Assembly: GCA_903955385.1 (NCBI GenBank)
Contig: CAJBNH010000189.1
Coordinates: forward strand, 57,845-121,844
DNA length: 64,000 bases
DNA from: an uncultured Myxococcales bacterium
Lineage (GTDB): Bacteria > Myxococcota_A > UBA9042
Reading direction: 5' to 3'
Each line of letters starts with the position of its first letter. Position 1 is the stretch's first letter. Under the pieces are notes generated by a model, which was given only the letters and a program-made list of their open reading frames with translations, searched no databases and was not told where the DNA came from. Both the position numbers and the translations under genes were made by a program. Shown piece by piece: positions 37,809-46,871 of this stretch.

Positions 37809-39017
37809 ATGCCACTGAACCGATGGTTCCCGGTTGCGCTTCTCGCTGGCGCGATGGTCGCTTGCAGTCCGGCGACCTCGGACAAGGCAGATGTTCAGGA
37901 CTCGGATGCCGACCCGTGCGTCGCGTCGCCTGGTGCGGCGGGTTGCCCGTGCACTTGGCTCAATTCTGCTTGCGACTCCGGGTTTTGCATCGAGACGCAA
38001 GATGGCGAGCGATGTGCAGCCTTGTGCTCGTCTGCGTGCTCGGCGGACTCCAAGTGCACGACGGCCTCAGGTCCCGGTGCGAACGCCATCTACATCTGCG
38101 TGCCGAAGTACGCCAGGCTGTGCAACCCATGCGACCACAACGGGGCTTGCGAGGCGCCCGGCAACGGGGGGGCCCGATGCGTCGACTTCGGCGACGACGC
38201 TTTCTTCTGCGGGGCGTCGTGCGAGGTGAACGAAGACTGTCCCGCAGCGTACGTGTGCCAGCAGTCGCTGGACGTATCCGGACAGACATCGAAACAGTGC
38301 GTCCCCGCCATGGGCGCAACCTGCCCCTGCTCGCCCTACGCCATCCAGCAGAAACTCAGTGCAACGTGCTACGCCTCGTTTCCCGGCGCCAAGTGCAAGG
38401 GCCTGCGCTCCTGCCTGCCCGCCGGTGCCCCGGACGCACCCCCGGGCGGCGGACTGTCGGTCTGCCTGGCCGACGCCCCGACCGCGGAAGTCTGCGACGA
38501 CCAGAAGGACAACGACTGCAACGGCGAAACGGACGAGGGCTGTCCGACGCTGCCTCGCCCAGACAATGTCTTCGTGACAGAGGTGTTCGCCTGCTCCGAC
38601 AACGTCGATGACGCCTACGGCGAGTGGATCGAACTGCGCAACTCCGGCTCGACGCCGATGCCGCTCGCCGGCGTGACGGTCAAGACCTACAAGCACGGCG
38701 TCTGGATGATTCCGCTCGACTCGACCCTGACGATCCCGCCCGACAGCTACTACGTGATCGGCGCCTCGACGAACAAGCTGTTCAACGGCGGGGTCGACGT
38801 GGCGGCGCAGTGGCAGAACCTGACGTTGGACGACGTCGGCGACACGATCGAGCTGTGGTTCGAGGGCAAGGTGAGCGAGCAGGCCATCTACACCGTCGCG
38901 CAGTGCGGCAAGTCGCAGCAGCTCGGGCCGGGTTGCTACCCCGCAGGGTACATGTGCTGGTGCACCGGCGACCCCATGTCCCCCGGCGCGGCGAACCACG
39001 CTTGCCCGAAACCCTGA
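37809..39017 (+). CDS. Lipoprotein with MopE-type motif and lamin-tail domain
   Basis: 402 aa; GGAGG 6 bp before ATG. The signal peptide ends at AMVAC. A Cys-rich region (CPCTWLNSACDSGFC and others) covers residues 35-225. EVCDDQKDNDCNGETDEGC is the MopE-type metal-binding motif common in Myxococcota. Residues about 255-385 look like a lamin-tail (LTD) domain: VFVTEVFACSDN, GEWIELRNSGSTPMPLAG, YYVIGAS. The C-terminus has a further Cys cluster. Surface location is inferred; the role is unknown, and copper or other metal binding is possible by analogy with MopE. The gene is convergent with the following one. Confidence 0.8.
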   Translation: MPLNRWFPVALLAGAMVACSPATSDKADVQDSDADPCVASPGAAGCPCTWLNSACDSGFCIETQDGERCAALCSSACSADSKCTTASGPGANAIYICVPKYARLCNPCDHNGACEAPGNGGARCVDFGDDAFFCGASCEVNEDCPAAYVCQQSLDVSGQTSKQCVPAMGATCPCSPYAIQQKLSATCYASFPGAKCKGLRSCLPAGAPDAPPGGGLSVCLADAPTAEVCDDQKDNDCNGETDEGCPTLPRPDNVFVTEVFACSDNVDDAYGEWIELRNSGSTPMPLAGVTVKTYKHGVWMIPLDSTLTIPPDSYYVIGASTNKLFNGGVDVAAQWQNLTLDDVGDTIELWFEGKVSEQAIYTVAQCGKSQQLGPGCYPAGYMCWCTGDPMSPGAANHACPKP

Positions 39018-39027
39018 CGCCCGACCC

Positions 39028-40293
39028 CTACGGCTGCACCGCATCCGGATACCCGGCAAGCACGGGCAAGTGCGCAGGATAGCTCTCGATCGGCATCGTC
39101 CCCTGGTCGCCCTTGTTCGGTCCGATCAGCCACACATTCGCCTTGGCCACGCCCGCGGCCAGGTACGCGCCCGCGTCGGTCGTCGCATTGCCATACGCCG
39201 CCACCGGCACCACCGCCACGTCCTGCTGCAGCGCCGTCAGCCAGTCGCCCTTGAACTTCTGCACGCCGCTCTCGGTGGGCAAGACTTCCGCAGCCGTCTC
39301 GGCCAGTTGCAGGGGGCCGAGGGGAAAGCCGTGGTCCGCCAGCCACGTGCGCGAGTACCGGTTCACGGCCTGGGGGCGCCCCGTCAGGTACACGAGCCGC
39401 AGGCCTTTGGTCTCCCACGCCTGCATCACCTGATCGGCGCCCGGCCACATCTGCGCGTCCTGGCTGGTCAGGACGTCCTGGAACAGCTCCCAGTCGCTCG
39501 TCGTCAGCGTGCCATCCACGTCCGTCACGATGACCTGCACGCCCTTGGGCCACACCGCCAGCACCCCGTCGGCCACCGTTGTGTCGCCCAGCACCACCAT
39601 CTTCACGCGGTAGTCGCCCTGGGGCAGGTTGGCCGGCACGTCGAACCACACGATGCCGTCGCCGTCGGTCGTTCCCTTGCCCCACGACACCCAGGTCGGG
39701 CAGGTCTGCACCCACAGCTCGACCGCCTCGTCGCCCAGGTCCTTGTCGATGATGCCGTACGTGAACCGCCCGCGCAGCTTGCCGGCGGTGCCGACCGGAA
39801 GAATCAGGTCGCGAATTCGGTGGTTGGGTGCGGCCAGCGCGATGATGGGACTGGCGATCGTGTGCTTCCACGGCTGCTCGGCGGGCATGGCGAAGGCGGC
39901 GTTGCAGTGGCCGGCGTAGAGGCCTGGTTGCGGTTGGACGGTGTCGGTCGTTTCGGCAGTGTCGTCCGCCGTGTCCTGCGCCACTTCGGCGACGGCGTCC
40001 TCGACCGCATCCCCGGCCGTGTCGTCGGCGGCGTCGGGCGGCACGTCGGGCACGTCCGCCACCACCGCGTCCGTCGCTGCGTCCGCGGCCCCGTCGAACT
40101 CCGCGTCTGCCCAGGTGTCTTGGGTCGCGTCAAGCGCCGTATCGACCGGCGGGGCCGTGTCGTCCAGCTGGGCACCGTCGACCAGCGCGTCGCTGTCGGC
40201 GGTTGGCGTGGCCGTGCCTTCCTCCGTGCCGCTGCAGGCTGCGAGGACCGGTAACAGCACAGCCAGGAACAGGATTCGTGGCGTCAGCGACAT
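39028..40293 (-). CDS. Lipoprotein with lipin/LNS2-like HAD phosphatase domain
   Basis: 421 aa; GGAGG 5 bp before ATG. The signal peptide ends at VLAAC. A very acidic Asp/Ala/Thr/Val linker runs to about residue 125. An Ig-like region (KLRGRFTYGIIDKD, NLPQGDYRVKMVV) follows. The C-terminal domain has VIVTDVDGTLT, the D-x-D nucleophile motif of HAD enzymes, then LRLVYLTGRPQAV and ANVWLIGPNKGD, the lipin/LNS2 arrangement. Eukaryotic lipins dephosphorylate phosphatidate. A bacterial exported form may act on extracellular or membrane phospholipid, which is inference. Confidence 0.8.
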   Translation of the reverse strand: MSLTPRILFLAVLLPVLAACSGTEEGTATPTADSDALVDGAQLDDTAPPVDTALDATQDTWADAEFDGAADAATDAVVADVPDVPPDAADDTAGDAVEDAVAEVAQDTADDTAETTDTVQPQPGLYAGHCNAAFAMPAEQPWKHTIASPIIALAAPNHRIRDLILPVGTAGKLRGRFTYGIIDKDLGDEAVELWVQTCPTWVSWGKGTTDGDGIVWFDVPANLPQGDYRVKMVVLGDTTVADGVLAVWPKGVQVIVTDVDGTLTTSDWELFQDVLTSQDAQMWPGADQVMQAWETKGLRLVYLTGRPQAVNRYSRTWLADHGFPLGPLQLAETAAEVLPTESGVQKFKGDWLTALQQDVAVVPVAAYGNATTDAGAYLAAGVAKANVWLIGPNKGDQGTMPIESYPAHLPVLAGYPDAVQP

Positions 40294-40389
40294 CGGTCCC
40301 TCCGCGCGGACGGCAGGTGCGAGGTCCGGCGCAAGGCATCGTGGCAGCGCGTGGGGGTGAAGTCGAGGCGGCGCGGTAGGCAGCCAGGC

Positions 40390-42072
<1,683 letters not shown>

Positions 42073-42167
42073 GGGTTCCTTCGGGGCGCCGGCGGCGGGG
42101 CCGGGGCGGGGGACTCGCAGCAGCGGCGGGTCGCGGGTTGGGCGCGGAGTCTAGCCGGAACAGGGGA

Positions 42168-42193
42168 GTCAGGACTAGACACTTGACATCTTT
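42168..42193 (-). repeat. REP palindrome 1 (left arm of REPIN 1)
   Basis: On the minus strand it reads AAAGATGTCAAG-TGTCTAGT-CCTGAC, the family core. The outer stem base is degenerate (GAGTC instead of GGTGTC on the + strand). Inverted relative to the copy at 42303. Confidence 0.85.
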
Positions 42194-42302
42194 GCTTCGG
42201 ACAGGACTCACGCAGTACGCGCACAACGCTTTCCAAGACATTGGTTCGAAACAGATTTCCGGAGCGGCGTGCGGGATACCCTTGGGCGGGTGCGGGCAGA
42301 AA

Positions 42303-42328
42303 GGTGTCAGGTGTCTAGTCCTGACACC
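42303..42328 (+). repeat. REP palindrome 2 (right arm of REPIN 1)
   Basis: GGTGTCAGG-TGTCTAGT-CCTGACACC: a perfect 9-bp stem with an 8-nt loop, preceded by GAAA. Confidence 0.9.
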
Positions 42329-42381
42329 CTCGTCGCGCTATCGTCCGACCCGCGCTCGAACCGCGACTCGCCAGGAGCCCG

Positions 42382-43092
42382 ATGCGGCAACGAAGACGGT
42401 ACACGATCGCGATGAGTCTCGCGTGGTTCGCCACGGTCGCCACCCTGCTGGCCTCGACCGCGCGCGCCGAGCATTGGGAGCTGCTGTACCGCGAAGGCAA
42501 CGTCCGCGTGTGGGAGGACACCGACGCCGAGCGAGCGACCTTCAAGGCCGAAAGCGTGATCGATGCACACCTGTTCGACGTGCTGGCAGTCCTGTCCGAC
42601 ACCGCGCGGCGGCCGCAGTGGGTCGGCGACTTGGACGAATCGCGCATCGTGGCGGGCGACATCCAGACCAAGGTCGTGATCTACGAGCGCTTCCACCTGC
42701 CGTGGCCGCTCGACGACCGGGATTCGATGGTCGAGTCGGTGATCACGCAGAACCTGAAGCAGCTGGAAGTGGCCGTCCACTATCGGGAAGTGACGCACCC
42801 CAAGGCCCCGCCCCGCGACGGCGTGACGCGGATGCCGGTGGTGCGCGGCAGCATGTTCTTTCGCTACGTCGACAAGCAGCACGCCTTTGCAAGGATCGTG
42901 ATGACGCTGGATGTGGGCGGGATGCTGCCGGATTTTGCGGTCCAGCGCTTCGTGCGCAAGGGGCCGGCGCGGACGCTCGAGGGCCTGGTGCGGCAGGTGG
43001 GCAGGACGCGGGGGCGTTATGCGGCGTTTGTGCAGGCGCTGGTCGAGCTTGCGCGGGTTCAGGCGGTTGTACCTTTCGAGCCGCCGGGGTGA
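42382..43092 (+). CDS. Exported START-domain (SRPBCC) protein
   Basis: 236 aa; AGGAG 5 bp before ATG. The signal peptide ends near STARA (residue 29). The rest fits a START/StAR-like lipid-binding fold: WELLYREGNVRVWEDT, then SVIDAHLFDVLAVLSDTARRPQWV, DRDSMVESVI and a C-terminal helix RYAAFVQALVELA. Bacterial exported START proteins are thought to bind hydrophobic ligands, but no ligand is known. It is flanked by REPIN 1 upstream and the DUF4160/DUF2442 pair downstream on the other strand. Confidence 0.8.
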   Translation: MRQRRRYTIAMSLAWFATVATLLASTARAEHWELLYREGNVRVWEDTDAERATFKAESVIDAHLFDVLAVLSDTARRPQWVGDLDESRIVAGDIQTKVVIYERFHLPWPLDDRDSMVESVITQNLKQLEVAVHYREVTHPKAPPRDGVTRMPVVRGSMFFRYVDKQHAFARIVMTLDVGGMLPDFAVQRFVRKGPARTLEGLVRQVGRTRGRYAAFVQALVELARVQAVVPFEPPG

Positions 43093-43118
43093 TGGGTGAC
43101 CGCCCCGCTCCCCACGGC

Positions 43119-43376
43119 TCAAGCGGCGTGGACACGGCTGGCAAGTACCCGTTCGTACAGGAACTCGGGCGCGAGGTCGGCGCCATTGGGCCAGGCGAGC
43201 GTGCGACGGACCTCGAAGGCAGCGAACGCCGCCGGGTCGGCCAGGGGCGCGAAAACCGGGCCCCAAAGCTCGTCCTGCAAGTCGACCTCGCCCTCGACGC
43301 CGTCGTCAAAGCGCAGCCAGACGCGGTGGTCGCCGAGATGTCGGGCTTCCTTCACGTAGCGGTGTGCACTCGACAT
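43119..43376 (-). CDS. DUF2442 protein
   Basis: 85 aa; GGAG 6 bp before ATG. VWLRFDDGVEGEVDLQDELWGPVFAPLADPAAFAAF and LAWPNGADLAPEFLYER, read as separate segments, are the DUF2442 signatures. The gene starts 3 bp after the DUF4160 stop. DUF4160-DUF2442 pairs recur in bacterial genomes and look like a toxin-antitoxin-type couple, but activity is not established here. Confidence 0.85.
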   Translation of the reverse strand: MSSAHRYVKEARHLGDHRVWLRFDDGVEGEVDLQDELWGPVFAPLADPAAFAAFEVRRTLAWPNGADLAPEFLYERVLASRVHAA

Positions 43377-43379
43377 GGG

Positions 43380-43637
43380 TTACTCCAGGGGGCGGATGGG
43401 CAAGAGCGGCTCGCGGCGGGCGGCCAGGTGCCAGTCGGCGAGCAACTCGTCTCGGTGCAGGTCCAGCCACTCGTGGACGAGCTGCAGCGCTCGTCGCGGA
43501 AAGCGTCCGTCGATGGCGCCGGTGGTGATGTCGATCGTCGCATGCCACTCGCCATACTCCACATGCATGTGCGGCGGATCGTGGTCGCGGTAGTACATGC
43601 GGACGATGATTCCGAAGAAGCGACTGATTTCTGGCAT
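43380..43637 (-). CDS. DUF4160 protein
   Basis: 85 aa; GGGGAG 7 bp before ATG. The family signature is present: PEISRFFGIIVRMYYRDHDP, PPHMHVEYGEWHATI, then a C-terminal helix AL-x-LVHEWLDLHRDELLADW. First gene of a two-gene unit with DUF2442. Function unknown. The pair sits next to REPIN 2 in the repeat-rich stretch. Confidence 0.87.
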   Translation of the reverse strand: MPEISRFFGIIVRMYYRDHDPPHMHVEYGEWHATIDITTGAIDGRFPRRALQLVHEWLDLHRDELLADWHLAARREPLLPIRPLE

Positions 43638-43721
43638 CGTTCGCTCCCCGTCGTCAGCCTCGATCGCATCCTACCAGCCAGCCGAGGCGGGGTCACTCTG
43701 CATTGCGCCAAGGGCGTCAAG

Positions 43722-43750
43722 GGTGTCAGGACTAGACACTTGACATCTTT
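43722..43750 (-). repeat. REP palindrome 3 (left arm of REPIN 2)
   Basis: On the + strand GGTGTCAGGACTAGACAC followed by TTGACATCTTT. It is the inverted orientation of the core and matches palindrome 1 closely. Confidence 0.88.
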
Positions 43751-43860
43751 GCTTCAGACGAGACCCAGAGAGCACGGGTGTTGTGCGATCCAAGCCACTG
43801 CTTTGACAAAGGTTTCTCGATCGGCGCATGGGCTTCCCTTGGGCCGGCGCGGGCCGAAAA

Positions 43861-43886
43861 GGTGTAAGGTGTCTAGTCCTGACACC
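43861..43886 (+). repeat. REP palindrome 4 (right arm of REPIN 2)
   Basis: GGTGTAAGG-TGTCTAGT-CCTGACACC: one stem mismatch (A for C at the sixth base) relative to palindrome 2. Confidence 0.88.
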
Positions 43887-43969
43887 GTCGCCGGTGTGGT
43901 GTCCAAGCCCCGCAAACAAGGGAATCGCCTGCGCGAGTCGCGGCGTCCTCCCGCAGCGAACGAAAAGAG

Positions 43970-43998
43970 GGTGTCAGGACTAGGCATTTGACACCTTT
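43970..43998 (-). repeat. REP palindrome 5, directly upstream of the RAYT gene
   Basis: On the + strand GGTGTCAGGACTAGG followed by CATTTGACACCTTT. It is a diverged copy in inverted orientation, 27 bp before the transposase start. With palindrome 6 it brackets the gene. Confidence 0.85.
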
Positions 43999-44025
43999 CG
44001 ACCCACACACAAGGAACGTGATCCC

Positions 44026-45105
44026 ATGCGCTACCCCAGAATCGACTACCCGAACGCCCGCCACCACGTCATGAACCGCGGCGCGCGGCGCGAAACGATC
44101 TTCCCCGACGACGTCGCCCGGCGCCTCTTCCTCGACCTGCTCGCACCGCTGCCCGAGCGCTTCGGCGTCGACGTCCACGCCTACGCGCTGATGCCGAACC
44201 ACTACCACCTGCTCGTCACCTCCCGCAGCGGCCGGCTCGACCGCGCCATGCGGTTCGTCGGCGCCGAGTTCACCCGCCTGACCAACGCGCGCATGGGCTG
44301 GGACGGGCCGTTGTTCCGCGGCCGCTACAAGAACCGCCTGGTCGAGACCGACGACCACTGGCACTACCTGCTGCTCTACCTCCACGCCAACCCCGTGCGG
44401 GCAGGGCTTGCCGATGCCGATGGCGCCGATTGGACCAGCCACCGCGCGTACCTCGGCCTGGAGCCGGCGCCACCCTGGCTCGAGACGGCTTCGCTGACCC
44501 GCGGTTACGGCTCGGTGGCGGCCTACGCCGAGACCTGGCGGGACCACGTAGGCGGGACGCTCGCGCCTCCGTCCGGCTTCGACGCCGACCGGCTCTGGAC
44601 GCACCAGCACTCGGCCGGTACCGAGGCGATGCCGGCGCCGGATATGCGATTCGAGGTTGCGCGGGTGTTGGAGCGAGTGGTGGAGGTCACTGGTACGCCG
44701 CGCGAGCTGCTTGTGGGGCCGACGGGTCGTGGGGTGCGGGTGCCGGCGCGGTGGCTGGCGATGTGGTGGCTCAGTCGCAAGCGGGGCGTCGAGCATGGGC
44801 GCATTTGCGCGGCGTTTGGGGTCGGGCATGACGGCTTGACCCGGGACATCCGGCGGTTCGAGGCGCGGCGGGTTGTCGAGGCGCGGTTTGCTGGGTGGGT
44901 CGAGGCCTTGGGGGGGGGAGGTGACGGACGGGGATCGACGCAAGAGGCTGCGGCAAGCAGGAGCGAAAGATGTCAGGTGTCTAGTCCTGACACCGTCACC
45001 CACCTGGTCTGCACGCTGGCGAATGGCCGCCTTGACGGCCGCTTGGCGTCGGCGTACAGGCTTGCCCGACACTGCTGGCGCGCTTGGGCCGCATCTGTGA
45101 CTTGA
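44026..45105 (+). CDS. REP-associated tyrosine transposase (RAYT, Y1/HUH family)
   Basis: 359 aa. The HUH motif is His59-Tyr-His61 in MPNHYHLL; the probable catalytic Tyr is Tyr118 in LLLYLHANPVRAGL. Residues 1-130 are the Y1_Tnp core (RHHVMNRG, LFRGRYKNRLV). A C-terminal extension (about 225-290) has a DnaA-C-like helix-turn-helix (RELLVGPTGRG, GRICAAFGVGHDGLTRDIRRFE), found in longer RAYTs. The frame then runs through REP palindrome 6, encoding RCQVSSPDT at residues 315-323, and ends at 45105. RAYTs cut single-stranded REP hairpins. AAGGAA lies about 10 bp before ATG. Confidence 0.93.
   Translation: MRYPRIDYPNARHHVMNRGARRETIFPDDVARRLFLDLLAPLPERFGVDVHAYALMPNHYHLLVTSRSGRLDRAMRFVGAEFTRLTNARMGWDGPLFRGRYKNRLVETDDHWHYLLLYLHANPVRAGLADADGADWTSHRAYLGLEPAPPWLETASLTRGYGSVAAYAETWRDHVGGTLAPPSGFDADRLWTHQHSAGTEAMPAPDMRFEVARVLERVVEVTGTPRELLVGPTGRGVRVPARWLAMWWLSRKRGVEHGRICAAFGVGHDGLTRDIRRFEARRVVEARFAGWVEALGGGGDGRGSTQEAAASRSERCQVSSPDTVTHLVCTLANGRLDGRLASAYRLARHCWRAWAASVT
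44969..44994 (+). repeat. REP palindrome 6, inside the 3' end of the RAYT gene
   Basis: GATGTCAGG-TGTCTAGT-CCTGACACC (one G-T change at the stem base), preceded by GCGAAA as in palindrome 7. It lies in frame within the transposase coding sequence. Confidence 0.9.
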
Positions 45106-45179
45106 ATGTCACGCCTCGTGGCCTCAAGCGCCGGCGCACCGGCAGCATCTGGTCGAGCATCAGCCGGGGAGAATTGCAG

Positions 45180-46862
45180 ATGCTACGTCGGCGTTCCCTC
45201 TTCGGTTTCGTGGCCGCGGGTGTGCTGGCGTGCTCCGGCCCACGCGATGACCAAACCGCCGCCCCTGTCCCGGACGTTGCGACGCCGGGTGACGCGGTGT
45301 CCGACCTCACTGTGCCGGGAGACAGCGCTGAACCGTACGATGCCGTCGAAACCGACGTGCCGGCGCCGACAGAGCTGGAGGACGGTTTCGAAGACTCGCA
45401 ACTCTCCGAATTGTTGGACATGCCTGTCCCGGACGCGCCGGACCTGGCTGAGACGGCGGAGATTCTGGACGCCGAGGTGGCGCCGGACGTGCCATCAGAC
45501 GCCGGGGCCGACGCGGCCGACTCCGCGCCGCAAGGGGTCGTGTCGCCTGCGCCGACGTGGACGGCCGCGTTCGGCTGCGCATACCCCGTTCCTTGGATTC
45601 CGCCTGCGTGCGAGGGCAAGACTTGCCCGACCGGAACGGTGTGCATGGGCACTCACGGTCTGTGTCTGCCCGACTCGCCCCAGCTGCTGCCGGCCCCGAT
45701 TGGCACCGCCCACTCGCCAGCGCTCGCTACCCGGGCCGACGGCGCGTGGGCCCTCGCCAACTCGACCGGCGTGTGGCCCAAGGGCAGTCTGTATTTGCAG
45801 GTGTTTCCCGGCGGCGACCTCGCTGGCCTGCCCCCTGTGTTGTTGAGCGGTGGCTTGCCGGGCCATCACTTTGGCTCGGCGGTCACGCGACTGACCGACG
45901 GCTCGTGGCTCGTCGCATGGCGGATGCAGGACGAGGCCACCCAGACCATCGCCTACTACTTGCGCCGGGTGGCGGCTGACGGTTCGACCGTGTTGGGCGA
46001 GCCGCGGCAGCTCAACACGACCCCGTTGGGTCTGGGCGAGAGCAGTGGTCCCTCCAACATCGTGGCGCCCGTGCTTGTCAGGACGCGGGATGACGGGGTG
46101 CTTGCCGCTTGGGCCGGCGGGGCAAAGGGGCAGGGCATCAAGCTTGGCATCTACCTTCGGCGGTACGACGGCGAGGGCGAGGCCCCGTCGGGCGAGCTCG
46201 ACACCGGCACGGTCGTCCAAGGGCAGAGGGTGATGTCACCGGCCATCGCGCCACTCGCTCTCGGCCGGGCCGCGCTCGCGTGGGAGATGTGGCCGGATGG
46301 CAAGCAGGGCGATCCGTTTGCGCAGGGGCGGGTGTTCGAGACTACTGGCGAGCCGTCCGGCGCGGCGTTCGCGCTGAGCCCAAAGGTCAAGATCTACGAG
46401 GCGCTGCCCGGCCTTGCGGCCTTCGACGACGATTCGCTGCTCGTGACCTGGAAGTCGGGCTCGGTCAAGGAAAAGACCGATGCCGTGAAGGTCTTCGCCC
46501 GCCGCGTGGCCGCTGGGTCCCCACCTGGCAGCTTCGGCACGACGCATCTTCTGGATCAGGACGGAACGGGGCAGTACCCGGGTCAGGCACCAGTTGCCGT
46601 CGCCCACGACGGTCGTGCCATCGTGGCCTGGCACAACGCCACCCAGCCCAAGCACGCGGTGCGCCTGAACCGCTATTACCCCGCCGACGACGCGTTCGAT
46701 TGCGCGCCGACCGACGTCGCGGGTTCGCTCGCGGGTACGGGCGCGCCCGTGGTCGCGACGTTTCCTGACGGACGCATCCTCGTCGCGTGGAACACCCAAG
46801 TCGTGCCCGCTCCGGGCGAGGTGGCCGTGTCGCGGATCGCCGTGCGGTTCTTCGGGTGGTAG
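45180..46862 (+). CDS. Lipoprotein with acidic linker and propeller-like repeats
   Basis: 560 aa; GGGGAG 8 bp before ATG. The signal peptide ends at GVLAC. An acidic linker (residues 20-125, about one third Asp/Glu) is followed by a short Cys knot (CAYPVPWIPPACEGKTCPTGTVC). The rest contains repeated WLVAWRM, LVTWKSGS, AIVAWHN and ILVAWNT strands at intervals of about 60 residues, probably a beta-propeller. No enzyme motif. It is convergent with the IgGFc-binding-like gene, leaving 9 bp between stops. Confidence 0.7.
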   Translation: MLRRRSLFGFVAAGVLACSGPRDDQTAAPVPDVATPGDAVSDLTVPGDSAEPYDAVETDVPAPTELEDGFEDSQLSELLDMPVPDAPDLAETAEILDAEVAPDVPSDAGADAADSAPQGVVSPAPTWTAAFGCAYPVPWIPPACEGKTCPTGTVCMGTHGLCLPDSPQLLPAPIGTAHSPALATRADGAWALANSTGVWPKGSLYLQVFPGGDLAGLPPVLLSGGLPGHHFGSAVTRLTDGSWLVAWRMQDEATQTIAYYLRRVAADGSTVLGEPRQLNTTPLGLGESSGPSNIVAPVLVRTRDDGVLAAWAGGAKGQGIKLGIYLRRYDGEGEAPSGELDTGTVVQGQRVMSPAIAPLALGRAALAWEMWPDGKQGDPFAQGRVFETTGEPSGAAFALSPKVKIYEALPGLAAFDDDSLLVTWKSGSVKEKTDAVKVFARRVAAGSPPGSFGTTHLLDQDGTGQYPGQAPVAVAHDGRAIVAWHNATQPKHAVRLNRYYPADDAFDCAPTDVAGSLAGTGAPVVATFPDGRILVAWNTQVVPAPGEVAVSRIAVRFFGW

Positions 46863-46871
46863 CCGGGGCCG

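Larger units (their letters stand above)
42168..42328. mobile_element. REPIN-like element 1 (about 161 bp)
   Basis: Two inverted copies of the REP palindrome bound a 109-bp spacer. The spacer shares its ends with REPIN 2: TTTGCTTC(G/A)GAC at the left and CCCTTGGGC-x-GG-x-GCGGGC-x-GAAA at the right. There is no coding content. It lies between ettA and the START-domain gene and probably moves in trans through the RAYT at 44.0 kb. Confidence 0.75.
43722..43886. mobile_element. REPIN-like element 2 (about 165 bp)
   Basis: Same design as REPIN 1: an inverted REP pair with a non-coding spacer whose first ~12 and last ~25 bases match those of REPIN 1. It lies upstream of the RAYT gene, in the 388-bp gap before it. 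Confidence 0.75.

Noticed and set aside
42303..42328. REP palindromes as simple rho-independent terminators
   Set aside because: No T-runs follow, copies lie upstream of genes and inside a coding sequence, and the loop is conserved as strictly as the stem.
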